Shown piece by piece: positions 1-10,000 of a stretch of 64,000 nt of DNA. The stretch's first letter is position 1, and the number at the start of each line of letters is the position of its first letter. The position numbers were made by a program, and so were the translations under genes. The notes beneath the pieces are model-generated. The model made no database searches. It worked only from the letters and a program-made list of their open reading frames with translations, and was not told the origin of the DNA. Source of the stretch: Rhodohalobacter sp. 614A. Lineage in GTDB: Bacteria > Bacteroidota > Rhodothermia > Balneolales > Balneolaceae. The stretch spans positions 558,001 to 622,000 of the forward strand of contig NZ_JAKEDS010000002.1 of the NCBI RefSeq assembly GCF_021462415.1, in the 5' to 3' direction.

Positions 1-194
1 GAGGGAGAACAGTGTCTCAGGAGGAGCTTGCAAAAAATGTTTGGGGAATTGGTTTTAATACTCAGACCAATTATATCAACGTGTATATTAGCTACCTGAG
101 GAAGAAAATTCGGAAACATTCAGATTTTGAATATATACGAACGATCAGGAAAAAAGGCTTTAAGATTGTGTGTGGTCCCAAAGAGAAAGAATGA
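1..194 (+). CDS. OmpR/PhoB-type response regulator, C-terminal part (5' truncated)
   Basis: Only the last ~63 codons lie in the window, and the frame is open back to the first base. What is left is the second half of a winged-helix DNA-binding domain of the OmpR/PhoB family: the stretch TNYINVYISYLRKKI is the recognition helix and EYIRTIRKKGFKI the wing hairpin. The protein would bind promoter DNA when its upstream receiver domain (outside the window) is phosphorylated by a histidine kinase. A GTG at 12 gives an internal start, but the domain clearly continues upstream, so the gene is called partial. Target genes cannot be told from here. Confidence 0.85.
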   Translation, partial: GRTVSQEELAKNVWGIGFNTQTNYINVYISYLRKKIRKHSDFEYIRTIRKKGFKIVCGPKEKE

Positions 195-282
195 TAAATT
201 AACTCTTTCTCCTCTCTAACATATTTGTACATCAAACGAATCAGATCTGATCTCTTCAGAAACCAGCAAATATGAGAATTGT

Positions 283-1272
283 TTAGTCTGCGAAGGAGAG
301 AGGCTCTTCTTCTACGGTGTTAGATTCTGAATGTCTGAAAAGCAGATATTCTTCGGGAGTAACATCGGCAATTAAATAATTCAATGGATCAATCGGGCGA
401 TTTCTAACCAACACTTCATAATGCAAATGCGGACCTTCTGTAAGCCCTGAGTTTCCACTAAATCCGATTAACTCGCCTCTTTGAACTTTATCTCCTGTTC
501 GTAATCCATCAGCAAACGTTGACAGGTGAGCGTATCTGCTGACAAATCCAAAACCATGATCGATCTCTATAACATTTCCAAATGTTCCTTTTCTACCGGC
601 AAATTTTACAGTGCCGTCACCGGTTGCAAATACGTCAGTATTAATATCAGCACGAAAATCAATCCCCTCATGCATTCTCTTATAGCGTAGAACCGGGTGG
701 ATTCTCATTCCATATCCGCTAATAATAATACCATTTACAGGGCGTATGGCGGGGATGCTTTTGAGACGCTCCTGGTTTGAATTATAGTAGTTTTTTACCT
801 CGGCAAAAGAGACCTTTTGAACTCCCATTCTTCGTTCAAGACGATCTAATTTTGATGCCGTACTTCGCAGAATTTCTGAAGTTTCTTCGGTGTAATAATC
901 AAAATGTGAATATCGATCTGTACCGCCAATTCCTCCCATCCTCAAATCTTCGGTCACAGGATCCAGGCCAAGTATGGTTCGATACATTTCATTATCCAGT
1001 TCAGAAATAGCTTGTAGCTGGTTTTCAATATCAATAATGGATGATTCAGCACGCTTGAGTTGATCAATAAGAGCCTGATTCTCATCCTTAAGCATAATTT
1101 CTGCGGGAGTGCCAATATAATTTGTCAGAATAGAGAGGCCAAAAGCTGCTAAAACAATACCGTTAATGAGCCAAAAGGAGAGGGAGTGGGTGAGCTTTTT
1201 TTTGATGTCGTATTCAATAGGTACAAATTCACAACGTTCTGAGTCGTAGTAAAAGTGATTTTTCTTAGCCAT
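283..1272 (-). CDS. membrane-anchored M23 family murein endopeptidase
   Basis: 329 residues. A short cytoplasmic N-terminus is followed by one membrane segment (about 32-52), a heptad-rich coiled coil (about 62-95 and 135-150) and a C-terminal LytM/M23 zinc peptidase domain (about 180-300). The zinc and catalytic residues are all present: H201 and D205 in MHEGIDF, H249 in YAHL, and H282-x-H284 in GPHLHYE. An intact site suggests an active endopeptidase that cuts peptidoglycan cross-links at the outer face of the inner membrane. It lies downstream of hprK on the same strand with an 83-base gap, so it may share that transcript. The family is common in Bacteroidota, often linked to cell shape or division, but the exact role is unknown. 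Confidence 0.9.
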   Translation of the reverse strand: MAKKNHFYYDSERCEFVPIEYDIKKKLTHSLSFWLINGIVLAAFGLSILTNYIGTPAEIMLKDENQALIDQLKRAESSIIDIENQLQAISELDNEMYRTILGLDPVTEDLRMGGIGGTDRYSHFDYYTEETSEILRSTASKLDRLERRMGVQKVSFAEVKNYYNSNQERLKSIPAIRPVNGIIISGYGMRIHPVLRYKRMHEGIDFRADINTDVFATGDGTVKFAGRKGTFGNVIEIDHGFGFVSRYAHLSTFADGLRTGDKVQRGELIGFSGNSGLTEGPHLHYEVLVRNRPIDPLNYLIADVTPEEYLLFRHSESNTVEEEPLSFAD

Positions 1273-1355
1273 AGAAAATATTAAAGAGGTAGGTTTTAGC
1301 CTTAGAAATTTAGTCTTTATCTCCGTAAAATAAAAATTCAGATCGATATATTCTA

Positions 1356-2384
1356 TTATTCAAAATCGCCTTCAAAATATTCAACGGCTCTTCGCGGCAT
1401 TTCACTTCTTTTCTTCTTATCCGCGATATGTTTTTTAATTTTTTTCTGAAACGCTTCGGCGGCGTTATATCCGTAATGCTTGAGAAGGTAGTTCATCGCA
1501 ATAACTTCCGCAATAACCGTAATATTTTTACCCGGAGTAATGGGCAGGTGAATTAACGGAATATTCGTTCCAAGTATTTCAACTGTATCATGATCAAGAC
1601 CGGTTCTGTTGAGATTTTCGGTATCCTCCCAAAGGGATAATTCCAGGATCACTTCTAATCGTTTTTGATAGCGAACGGAACGAATCCCAAACATAGACAT
1701 GACATCAACAATGCCGAGGCCCCGTATCTCCATGAAATGTTTGTTCATTTCTGTGGCGGATGCCAGCAAAACATTGCTCTTTTTGGTTAGCATCACCACG
1801 TCGTCCGAAACAAGCCGATGCCCTCGTTCCACCAAATCCAGGGCTACTTCACTTTTCCCTAATCCGGATTTACCGCTTATCAGTATGCCAATTCCATACA
1901 CATCCACCATGGTTCCATGAAGCATGGTTTGAAGGGCAAAATAATCTTCAAGGAAATCCCGAAGCAGATACATGAATTTGGTGGTTTCCATTTCGGTTCT
2001 GAAGATGGGAATTTTTCGTTGCTCTGCTTTTTTGTAAAGGGTATCACTCAGTGTATTTCCACTGGTGAGAAAAATCACAGGCAAATCAAATGAGACAAGC
2101 GTTTCAAAAGATTTTTCGCGGCCTTCTTCAGTTAAATTTCGAAGAAAATTGCATTCGGTATTCCCAATTACCTGGATTCGCTGATAGGTAAATAGATCAA
2201 CATAACCAGCCAGGGCCAGGCCGGGTCGGTGCAGATCTGCCTCCGTAACCAATTTCTTTTCTGCCTGAGATGCCGCTGCGCACGGTTCAAGCCCTATCTG
2301 GATTCGTTCTCTTAATTTTTCAATGAGATATGAAACCTGAATGTCTTCTCGTCGCGGTATGGCTTCCTGGTTGTATAGAGACAT
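1356..2384 (-). CDS. hprK: HPr kinase/phosphorylase
   Basis: 342 residues, slightly longer than the usual 310-320. The enzyme phosphorylates and dephosphorylates the regulatory serine of HPr or an HPr-like protein in carbon regulation. The N-terminal HprK_N domain runs to about residue 135. The kinase domain holds the conserved LHGTMVDVYG (H156), the P-loop GKSGLGKS (171-178), the SDDVV stretch (193-197) and the family signature EIRGLGIVDV (about 219-228). It sits downstream of hpf on the same strand, an order seen in the rpoN-hpf-ptsN-hprK loci of Proteobacteria. No PTS sugar transporter is visible in the window, so the partner is probably a stand-alone HPr-like protein. Confidence 0.93.
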   Translation of the reverse strand: MSLYNQEAIPRREDIQVSYLIEKLRERIQIGLEPCAAASQAEKKLVTEADLHRPGLALAGYVDLFTYQRIQVIGNTECNFLRNLTEEGREKSFETLVSFDLPVIFLTSGNTLSDTLYKKAEQRKIPIFRTEMETTKFMYLLRDFLEDYFALQTMLHGTMVDVYGIGILISGKSGLGKSEVALDLVERGHRLVSDDVVMLTKKSNVLLASATEMNKHFMEIRGLGIVDVMSMFGIRSVRYQKRLEVILELSLWEDTENLNRTGLDHDTVEILGTNIPLIHLPITPGKNITVIAEVIAMNYLLKHYGYNAAEAFQKKIKKHIADKKKRSEMPRRAVEYFEGDFE

Positions 2385-2434
2385 CTACCTGTCGTTTGTT
2401 ATTGAGAGTCTAAAAATCGTTTGAAAATAAAGAA

Positions 2435-2486
2435 TTCCCGCAACTAAGAATACAGAATGTTAACTGGTTATCCTTAACTGCGGGAA
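2435..2486 (-). promoter_or_regulatory. hairpin between hpf and hprK, possible attenuator or processing site
   Basis: The arms TTCCCGCA (2435-2442) and TGCGGGAA (2479-2486) pair perfectly over 8 bp. After two mismatches a further 3 bp pair inside. The loop is about 26 bases. On the minus-strand transcript the hairpin follows the hpf stop and is followed by a T-rich run (TTCTTTATTTT). This could terminate a share of transcripts before hprK or stabilise an hpf-only mRNA. The structure is seen; the function is inferred. Confidence 0.5.
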
Positions 2487-2499
2487 GCTATCATATTTA

Positions 2500-2811
2500 T
2501 TATTGATGTTCGAAGTTCTTCGTTTTGTATTTACGTAATTGCCGGACCGCAGTATCTACAGCGGCTCCCATTGCCTGCTCATAAGTTGGGGCATCTTCGG
2601 ATACGTTAATTAATTTTCCCGGCACTTTTACATTCAGTTCAGCAGTTGAGGGGTTTTCATCATCCTGTCCGGGTTTAAGAATAATGTCGCAAACAATAAT
2701 TTTATCAAAAAACTGATCCAATTTTTCTACGGCATCCAGGCAATATTGCTTTAAATCCGGACTACTTTGAAAATGTCTTGCTGTGAATGTAGTTTTCATA
2801 TTTACCTCCAA
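2500..2811 (-). CDS. hpf: ribosome hibernation promoting factor, short HPF/RaiA family
   Basis: 103 residues, the length of the short HPF form, without the C-terminal dimerisation domain of long HPF. The protein binds the decoding centre of idle 30S subunits and protects or dimerises ribosomes in stationary phase. The beta-alpha-beta-beta-beta-alpha pattern is visible: the start MKTTFTARHFQSSPDLKQYC, a strand IIVCDIILK, a strand STAELNVKVPGKLI and the helix TYEQAMGAAVDTAVRQLRKY. Two ATG codons are possible; the second, three codons in (MKTTF), matches the family start. The start touches the stop of xerC at 2812, so the two are likely co-transcribed and translationally coupled. Confidence 0.9.
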   Translation of the reverse strand: MEVNMKTTFTARHFQSSPDLKQYCLDAVEKLDQFFDKIIVCDIILKPGQDDENPSTAELNVKVPGKLINVSEDAPTYEQAMGAAVDTAVRQLRKYKTKNFEHQ

Positions 2812-3735
2812 TTAGGATTTATTTTCTGCCCTTGGATGGGCTTGACTGTATATTTTTTGAAGTCGTTCAACACTTGTATGTGTATATATTTGTGTAGATG
2901 CAAGATTTGCATGACCAAGAAATTCCTTAATTAAACGGATATCGGCCCCGGCATCCAGCATATGGGTGGCAAAACTGTGGCGAAGTGTATGCGGACTTTT
3001 TTGAGTGACTTCGCTTACTTTTAAGAGATATTTTTTGATGATTCTCTGCACCATTCTTGGATAAATTCGATTACCGCCAACCGATAGGAAGAGAGCATTT
3101 TTTGCCTCTTTACTACTTTTCGTTGTAAAGAGCTCAGATCGTGTTTGCAGATGATTTTTTATAGCATCCAGAGCTTTATCACCAAGAGGTACAATCCGCT
3201 GTTTACTACCTTTCCCAAGCACGGTAAGTTGATGTTGATGAATTTGTATGTCCTTCACATTTAAATTTGTAAGCTCACTCAATCGTATTCCTGTTGAGTA
3301 AAATAGTTCCAAAATTGCCCGTTCCTGTACGGTTTCAGGAGCAGGGTCACTGGCAAGTTCCATCATTTCATTGATTTCACCGGCCTGTACAATTTTTGGT
3401 AATCTCTTTTCTTTTTTGGGGATGATGAGTAAATGAGCAGGGTTTTTTGTGATATAACTCCGTTTATAACAGTATTTAAAAAAAGAACGAACAGCAGCCA
3501 CTTTTCTTGCAATTGTATTTCTCGCCATGCCTTCTTCGGTCAATTCACCCAGCCACAGTCGAATGGTTAACCTGTCAATATCGGAAACATCAACTGAATC
3601 GGGTTCTTTTTCGAAGTGTTGAGCTGTAAAGTCCAGAAGCTGGGTCAGGTCGTTCTGGTACGAAGTAATGGTGTGATCGGAAGAATTTCGTTCAATTTTC
3701 AGATACTTCAGGTATTTATCGATCAGCTCCTTCAT
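2812..3735 (-). CDS. xerC: tyrosine recombinase XerC/XerD family
   Basis: 307 residues, typical for XerC/D. It joins and cuts DNA at dif-like sites to resolve chromosome dimers. The N-terminal SAM-like core-binding domain covers about 1-95. The C-terminal catalytic domain holds all active-site residues: R151 (GIRLSEL), K175 (LGKGSKQR), H249 and R252 (HTLRH), H275 (LGHANL) and the nucleophile Y284 (TQIYTH). The position in a housekeeping run with hpf and hprK, and the lack of any attachment site or phage gene nearby, favour the chromosomal Xer role over an integrase role. Whether it is XerC or XerD cannot be decided from sequence alone. Confidence 0.9.
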   Translation of the reverse strand: MKELIDKYLKYLKIERNSSDHTITSYQNDLTQLLDFTAQHFEKEPDSVDVSDIDRLTIRLWLGELTEEGMARNTIARKVAAVRSFFKYCYKRSYITKNPAHLLIIPKKEKRLPKIVQAGEINEMMELASDPAPETVQERAILELFYSTGIRLSELTNLNVKDIQIHQHQLTVLGKGSKQRIVPLGDKALDAIKNHLQTRSELFTTKSSKEAKNALFLSVGGNRIYPRMVQRIIKKYLLKVSEVTQKSPHTLRHSFATHMLDAGADIRLIKEFLGHANLASTQIYTHTSVERLQKIYSQAHPRAENKS

Positions 3736-3791
3736 CTCCTGAAATATGCAATGTTAATCATTAAAAATAAACAGCTAAACTCTTTGAAATT

Positions 3792-4964
3792 TTAGACTTT
3801 TCGTCCCTTCCAGTTAGTTGACGTTCCACCAAAATAATCCCGGATTTTTACGATAGCCAGCCATTCAAACCACAATACAGCAATCGGGTGGGTAAACGAA
3901 AAAAGCGGGTTCATTTTAAACCATATGGCAAGGATTAATCTTTGCATCAATATCAATACGATGGATGCAACAGATAAGAAGAAGATTGTGCGGTTAAAAG
4001 TTAGTAGCGAGATTAGAATAGTAATGAAAGGGAGCACGAATACTATCAGATGCAAGACTCCCATCAGAATAAAGACGAATATGGAATTGTTGAATCCAAG
4101 TAGAAAGTTTTTTCGAAACCCTTCAAAAATTTCATTTTCATTGTGATACATCCGGCAGGAAACAGTTCCAATCCCATCAAACATTCGCAAAACAAATCCT
4201 TCTTTTTTAATCCGTTTTGCCAGTTCAACATCTTCTATCACCTGGTTTTTTACCGATTCGTGTCCGCCAATTGTTTCATAAGCATGCCGTCTAAAAGCAA
4301 GACACTGGCCACAAGCGGCTGTAAATTTCGTATTCATTTTTTTTCTAAGAAAAGAAGGCATCCATTTGGGATTTCTGTAGACGTAAATCGCCGGCAAAAC
4401 ACTGAGTAAGGTGTAATAAACAACCGGAATGATTGTCTGTTCCCAAAAAGTGACGAGTTTCTGCCTGGGCCAAACGGTAAGCATGTCCAGATTATAATGA
4501 TCAAATGAAGCAACAATCTTTCTTAATGTACCCGGCTGGATTTGGGTATCCGCATCCAGGAAAAGAAGAATCTCTCCAGTACTTTTGTGGAATAACTGAT
4601 GGCAAGCCCACGGTTTTCCCAGCCAGTTAGCTGGCTTTTCTTTCCCTTTATAAACAAAGAATTTCCTGGGATATTTTTCTTGGAATGATTCAGCAATTTC
4701 AAAAGTTTGGTCGGTTGATTGATCGTCCATAACAAGAACTTCATAATTCGGCCAATCTTGATCTTTAAGTGATTGGAGCAAATTTCGAATCGAGCCTTCT
4801 TCATTCCTGGCGGGGATACAAACCGATACACGGAGTTGATTATCCAGGGAAGATTCGGCGTAAAGTGATGTCAGTTCAATCCGGTTTCTTAAAAAAATTA
4901 TTGACGTGATCAGCAGATAAAGTAAAGAGAAGAAAAGGAGCCAGGTTATGATTTGTAATGCCAT
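3792..4964 (-). CDS. membrane-bound family 2 glycosyltransferase, probably carotenoid-linked
   Basis: 390 residues with one N-terminal membrane segment (about 4-24) and a hydrophobic C-terminal region (about 285-370). The GT2 domain between them shows SVCIPARNEEGS (nucleotide-sugar binding), VMDDQSTDQT, the metal-binding DAD (137-139) and a QVIEDVELA motif for the acceptor-side ED. The layout resembles CrtQ- and CruC-like transferases that glycosylate carotenoid end groups. It is transcribed away from a CrtC-type carotenoid hydratase only 72 bases off, which supports that role by context. A glycolipid or hopanoid glycosyltransferase is the main alternative. Family assignment is firm; the substrate is inferred. 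Confidence 0.8.
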   Translation of the reverse strand: MALQIITWLLFFSLLYLLITSIIFLRNRIELTSLYAESSLDNQLRVSVCIPARNEEGSIRNLLQSLKDQDWPNYEVLVMDDQSTDQTFEIAESFQEKYPRKFFVYKGKEKPANWLGKPWACHQLFHKSTGEILLFLDADTQIQPGTLRKIVASFDHYNLDMLTVWPRQKLVTFWEQTIIPVVYYTLLSVLPAIYVYRNPKWMPSFLRKKMNTKFTAACGQCLAFRRHAYETIGGHESVKNQVIEDVELAKRIKKEGFVLRMFDGIGTVSCRMYHNENEIFEGFRKNFLLGFNNSIFVFILMGVLHLIVFVLPFITILISLLTFNRTIFFLSVASIVLILMQRLILAIWFKMNPLFSFTHPIAVLWFEWLAIVKIRDYFGGTSTNWKGRKV

Positions 4965-5036
4965 GAAATTGTAGTTACTATAACTATATAACTTGGTTGA
5001 GAACGATATTTATGCCGAATTGATTCAGGGTACAGC

Positions 5037-6098
5037 ATGAATATAATATCTAATTATTCCAGAGATGCTCAAACCGACAAACCAAAGCCAGGGAGTTATG
5101 AATGGTGGTACTTCGATGCGCAGTCGGTAGATGGGTATAAAATTGTAGTCATTTTTTACGAAGGCAATCCTTTTTCAAGTAAATACATCCATGCATTGCA
5201 AAATGGAGGGGGTTCAACGGCGGAGAAATACCCGGCCGTAAGTATTTCTGTCTATCAGGAAAGCAGACCTGTTTTTTATTCTTTCCGAGAAGTGGAACCG
5301 GAGCAGGCAGATTTCTCTTCTGAAATGCCTTTCGGAAAAATAGATAAGTGCTCCTTTCAAGGGATAAATCACCAGGCGAGAATTGAATATAAAATTGAAT
5401 TGGATCAGGAGCTTTCAACCGGAGATTCAATCCGTGCCAGCTTACTTTTTAGCAATGATATTCAGTCGATACCGAAATTCAAATCTTCGGGTAAAAACCG
5501 GGGTTCACATGAATGGAACCTGGTTTTGCCTTCTTGCCATGTGCTTGGCGAAATAAAGATTGATGGATATGAAAAAAAAGAAATTGCATTCAACGGATTA
5601 GGCTATCATGATCACAACACCGGGTTTGAGCCTTTAAAAAAGAGCTTTAAAGAATGGTACTGGGGAAGATATCACCTGGAAGATTCTACATTTATTTATT
5701 ACTTGATGAACCGCGGTGATTCCTGGGAAAACAGAGCATGGATCATTGATAAAAATGGCTCTCTTTTTGAATGTGAAGATGTTGAAATTTCCAGTTATAG
5801 TTTGTCACTATTTGGATTTAAATCAGCGAGGGTTATTGAATGCAAAGCCGGTGATGTTGAAATTTTTGTTCAACTGGATCAGGTATTGGATAACGGCCCT
5901 TTTTATCAGCGTTTTGGAGGACGATTACTTCTGAAAAATGAGAGTGGAATTAGCGAATCAAGGGGAATATCGGAGTATATCAGACCGGCCAGAATTCATC
6001 AAAAAATTTTCAGACCATTAGTAAATATGCGAATTACTTATCCTGGAAAAATTCATTGGGTTCAGAAAAATCCTCATCTGTACCGTTGGACATGGTGA
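5037..6098 (+). CDS. crtC: CrtC-type carotenoid 1,2-hydratase
   Basis: 353 residues, soluble, with no signal peptide. Family marks are the GSYEWWYFDAQS stretch near the N-terminus (19-30), typical of the CrtC/AttH fold, a GLGYHDHNTGFEPL motif in the middle, and the KEWYWGRYH stretch that follows. CrtC adds water across the C1-C2 double bond of a psi end group of carotenes, giving a tertiary hydroxyl that can be glycosylated. The divergent neighbour is a family-2 glycosyltransferase, as expected for carotenoid glycoside synthesis. AttH-like proteins of unknown function share the fold, so the enzyme activity is likely but not proven. crtC and tsaC converge with 38 bases between them. Confidence 0.78.
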   Translation: MNIISNYSRDAQTDKPKPGSYEWWYFDAQSVDGYKIVVIFYEGNPFSSKYIHALQNGGGSTAEKYPAVSISVYQESRPVFYSFREVEPEQADFSSEMPFGKIDKCSFQGINHQARIEYKIELDQELSTGDSIRASLLFSNDIQSIPKFKSSGKNRGSHEWNLVLPSCHVLGEIKIDGYEKKEIAFNGLGYHDHNTGFEPLKKSFKEWYWGRYHLEDSTFIYYLMNRGDSWENRAWIIDKNGSLFECEDVEISSYSLSLFGFKSARVIECKAGDVEIFVQLDQVLDNGPFYQRFGGRLLLKNESGISESRGISEYIRPARIHQKIFRPLVNMRITYPGKIHWVQKNPHLYRWTW

Positions 6099-6136
6099 TG
6101 AAATCTTCGAAGTAGTTTTTACTCCTGACTAACTTT

Positions 6137-7081
6137 TCAGGAACTAATTGCCTTTTCAATTCTGTCTTTCAGGGCGGGAATGATGGGATGAGATATTTCA
6201 CTTTCAAACGGTTCGATAAAAATAGTTGAACAGGAGAGATGGTCAGCCGTTCGAAAGTGATCGTAAAGATCTCGTGCTAAAGACGGGTAATCTTCATCAT
6301 AGGAATGGACATTCTTTTGAGAAGATTGTTGCCGTTGACGGTGAAAGAGATAGTAGTGATTTGAATCTGTAATTTTAAGAATCGGCTCCACAAGCCACTG
6401 TACATCGGCCCTGGGTTTGTAGTGAGTAAATCTTGTGCCAGGGCTTTTCTTTTGAGTTGATTCGTCTGACTGATCAGCCACCCATACTTTTTGACACAAT
6501 ACATCTTCAATCATTCTTGCATCTACAAATCCGGGGCGGAGAACGGTGATTTTTTCACCACTCAAATCCACAACAGTCGATTCCAAGCCGATTTTTGAAG
6601 AATCACCATCCAGAACGGGGAGCTCAGGGCCGAAGTCTTCTTCAATATGACGGATATTTGTAGGGCTCGGCCGACCGGATTTATTGGCACTTGGTGCTGT
6701 TAACGGAACGGTTTTTTTGATGAGTGAAAGTGTTAAAGGATGATCCGGCATACGAATGGCAACCGTATCCAAACCACCGGTTACGATATCCGGAACACTA
6801 TCTTTCTTTTTTAAAACGATACTTAACGGGCCCGGCCAGAACTGATCCGCCAATTTTTTTACGGTCTCGGGAATTTCACTCGCAAGCAAGTCTAACTGGT
6901 CAAAATCACTGATGTGGACAATCAAGGGATTCTCGGAAGGCCGGCCCTTTTGCTCAAAGATTTTTTTAACGGCATTTACATTAAATGCATCAGCGGCAAG
7001 GCCGTAGACAGTCTCAGTAGGTATCGCAACAGTATGCCCTTTTTTGATGAGATCGGTGGCTTTTTCGAGCGTTACCTTCAT
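6137..7081 (-). CDS. tsaC: L-threonylcarbamoyladenylate synthase (Sua5-type TsaC)
   Basis: 314 residues, the long Sua5 form: an N-terminal YrdC domain plus a C-terminal Sua5 domain. It makes threonylcarbamoyl-AMP from threonine, bicarbonate and ATP for the t6A base at position 37 of ANN-reading tRNAs. Conserved stretches are HTVAIPTETVYGLAADAF (about 15-32), KGRPSENPL (substrate site), APSANKSGRPSPT and the linker KSPGTRFTHYKPRA leading into the Sua5 domain. The start overlaps the mfd stop by 4 bases (7078-7081), so translation is probably coupled to mfd. Confidence 0.92.
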   Translation of the reverse strand: MKVTLEKATDLIKKGHTVAIPTETVYGLAADAFNVNAVKKIFEQKGRPSENPLIVHISDFDQLDLLASEIPETVKKLADQFWPGPLSIVLKKKDSVPDIVTGGLDTVAIRMPDHPLTLSLIKKTVPLTAPSANKSGRPSPTNIRHIEEDFGPELPVLDGDSSKIGLESTVVDLSGEKITVLRPGFVDARMIEDVLCQKVWVADQSDESTQKKSPGTRFTHYKPRADVQWLVEPILKITDSNHYYLFHRQRQQSSQKNVHSYDEDYPSLARDLYDHFRTADHLSCSTIFIEPFESEISHPIIPALKDRIEKAISS

Positions 7082-10000
7082 ACCGGTTCCGTTTCTTCAA
7101 CGTTGGTTTTTTGAAGTTTTTGCAGATAGGAAATCGCCGCATCCACATTCGGTATGTTTGAAATAACAAAGGTTACTGCATCATTTTTCTGGACAACCTG
7201 GTAAGGATGTTCCTTATAACTCTGAATTTTCTTTAGCGTGCTTTGGAAGAGCCCGGTGTCATAGAAATGATCACCAAGTTTACTCTCATTTTTAGGACAA
7301 AGTAACCACATTCTATCAGATCTGGCAGTCACTTTTTTGAAGAATAAGCGAGATGCAAGTAATTTGATTTTAGCCGCCTTCAATAAGTTGATGCCACTGT
7401 CGGGCATTTCTCCGAAGCGGTCTTCTAATTCTTCCTGCCACTCATCAATTTGTTTTAAACTTTCAGCTTCGGAAAGTTTTCGATATAAATTCAACCGCTC
7501 CACACTGTCTTCCACATACGAATTCTTCAGGTACGCAGACAGGTCGAATTCTACTTTTGTGTCGGGGTAATCTACCTTTTTCTCCTCATGTTTGAAGAGT
7601 GAACCGTACTCTGTTTCCTTCAATTCCCGGACGGCATCATCGAGGATTTTGGTATAGAGTTCAAATCCAATATCAGAAATGTAGCCACTTTGCTCCGCTC
7701 CGAGAATATCACCTGCGCCGCGAATATCAAGATCTCGCATCGCAATGTTGAAACCGGATCCCAGATCGGAAAATTCTTCGAGTGCAGTGAGCCGCTTTCG
7801 TGCTTCCGGGGTCAGTGTATTAACCGGCGGTGTGATCAAATAACAGTAAGCTTTTCGGTTTGAACGGCCCACACGCCCACGTAATTGATGTAGTTCAGAT
7901 AAGCCAAAATTGTTGGCATTGTTGATAATAATGGTGTTTGCATTGGCAATATCGATTCCGTTTTCAACAATATTTGTAGATACAAGTACATCAAATTTAT
8001 TGAGATAGAAATCCCGGATAATTTTTTCGAGTTTGGCAGGAGACATCTGTCCGTGTGCAAATCGAACCCGAATATCCGGGACGAGTTGTCGGATCATCCC
8101 AGCCATTTCTTCAATATTTTTTACCCTGTTATGAATGAAGAAAACCTGGCCGCCACGGGAAATCTCTTCAATGATAGCATCCCGAATTAATACTTCATCA
8201 TAACTGTGAATTTCCGTATAAACCGGTTGCCGGTTGGGGGGAGGGGTGTTGATAATACTGAGATCACGGGCTCCCATCAGGGAAAATTGAAGTGTTCTTG
8301 GGATGGGGGTCGCGGTAAGTGTCAACACATCCACAGAAGCACGAAATTCCTTTAGTTTCTCTTTGACGGTTACACCGAATCTCTGTTCCTCATCGGTAAT
8401 CATCAAACCAAGATCCTTGAACTTTATATCCTTTGAAACAATACGGTGGGTTCCGATCAAAATATCAGTCTTTCCTTCTTTGAGATCTTCGATGATCTGT
8501 TTTTGCTCCGCTTTTGATCGAAAACGGGAGATCACGTCCACTTTAACAGGATATTCCTCCATTCGGCGGCTAAATGTTTTGTAGTGCTGATCTGCCAAAA
8601 TAGTCGTGGGTACTAAAACCGCAACTTGTTTCTGATCCATCACGGCTTTGAAAGCTGCACGAATGGCAACTTCCGTTTTCCCAAATCCTACATCGCCGCA
8701 AACGAGCCGATCCATTGGTTGGGAAGATTCCATATCGTTTTTCACCGCATTGATGGCATCCATTTGGTCCGGTGTTTCCTCGAACTCAAATCGTGCTTCC
8801 ATCTCCGTTTGCCAGGCATTATCCGATGAATATTCGAATGCATCTTGTGCTTTTCTCTTGGCGTAGAGTTCAATCAGGTCTTTGGCAATGTCTTTAACTT
8901 TCTTCTTGGTACTTGCCTTTTTACGAGCCCATTCTCCGGAACCAAGTTTGGTTATTTTCGGAACTTTCCCCTCTTTACCGGAATATTTTTGAAGCTTGTG
9001 AAGGCTCGAAACATTCACATAGAGAATGGAGTCCTCCTGGTACCGAAGCACGGCCGCTTCCTGAACGGCTCCCCGAACTTCAATCTTTTTGAATCCCGCA
9101 AACTTCCCGATTCCATAATCTACGTGAACCACATAATCACCAATATTCAGGTCTTTCAGCTCTTTGAAAGAAATTCCACCACGAACTCTCTTCCGGTTGA
9201 TTCTGGGGCGGTGATACCGGTTAAAAATCTGGTGATCCGTTAAAATGGCCAATCCGTTTTCAGGAAGCAGAAATCCTTCCTGAAGATTCTGGATGAGAAC
9301 GGTGTATCGAAAATTGTTAGCCGAATCACCTAAAATATTTTCAAATCGGTCTTTTTGATTTTCGTGATCTGTTAGGATGTAAGTATGATTCCTTTTTTTT
9401 GTCTGATCAGATATAAACTCCTTGAGAAGTTTAAAACTTCCGTTGAAGGATGGGTGAGGAGATGCCTTCAACTGAATCGACTCATCCGGCTCAATCTTCT
9501 GATTGAATGTACCCAAAAGAATCATCCCGAAATTCTGGATTGTCTCATCCCATTCTGTAGTCGTTAAATATTCAGAGGAGGGTTTGGGATGATTTTCCTG
9601 ATCGAGCTGCTCATAAATTTCCGTCGCTTTTTCAAAATGTTCCTGGATTTGTTCGCGGATCAGGTCTGAATCTTCAGCAGCTATAATCGAATTTTTTGGC
9701 AAATAAGACATCAAACTGTCTTTATCTCCACTTTCGGAAGTTGCGGCATTCGGAACCAATCGGGTTTCATTCAGAAAAGCAATCGATCGCTGGGAATCCG
9801 GATCGAATTCACGAATTGAGTCAATTTCATCGCCAAAGAATTCCAGCCGGACCGGGTATTCTCCCGAAAATGGAAAGACATCAAAAATACCCCCACGAAT
9901 GGCAAATTCACCAGGAGCATCCACAAACCGGGTGGCCCGATAACCTTGCTCGGTAAGCTTTTCAGAGAGTTTGGCCGGAGCATGTTCGTCTCCCTTTTTC

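Noticed and set aside
240-251. 12-base perfect palindrome ATCAGATCTGAT after the response regulator
   Set aside because: No loop, no T-run and no repeat elsewhere; could be a chance site.
8845-9243. 132-residue plus-strand open frame inside mfd
   Set aside because: Shadow of the mfd gene; Mfd is intact and conserved through this stretch.
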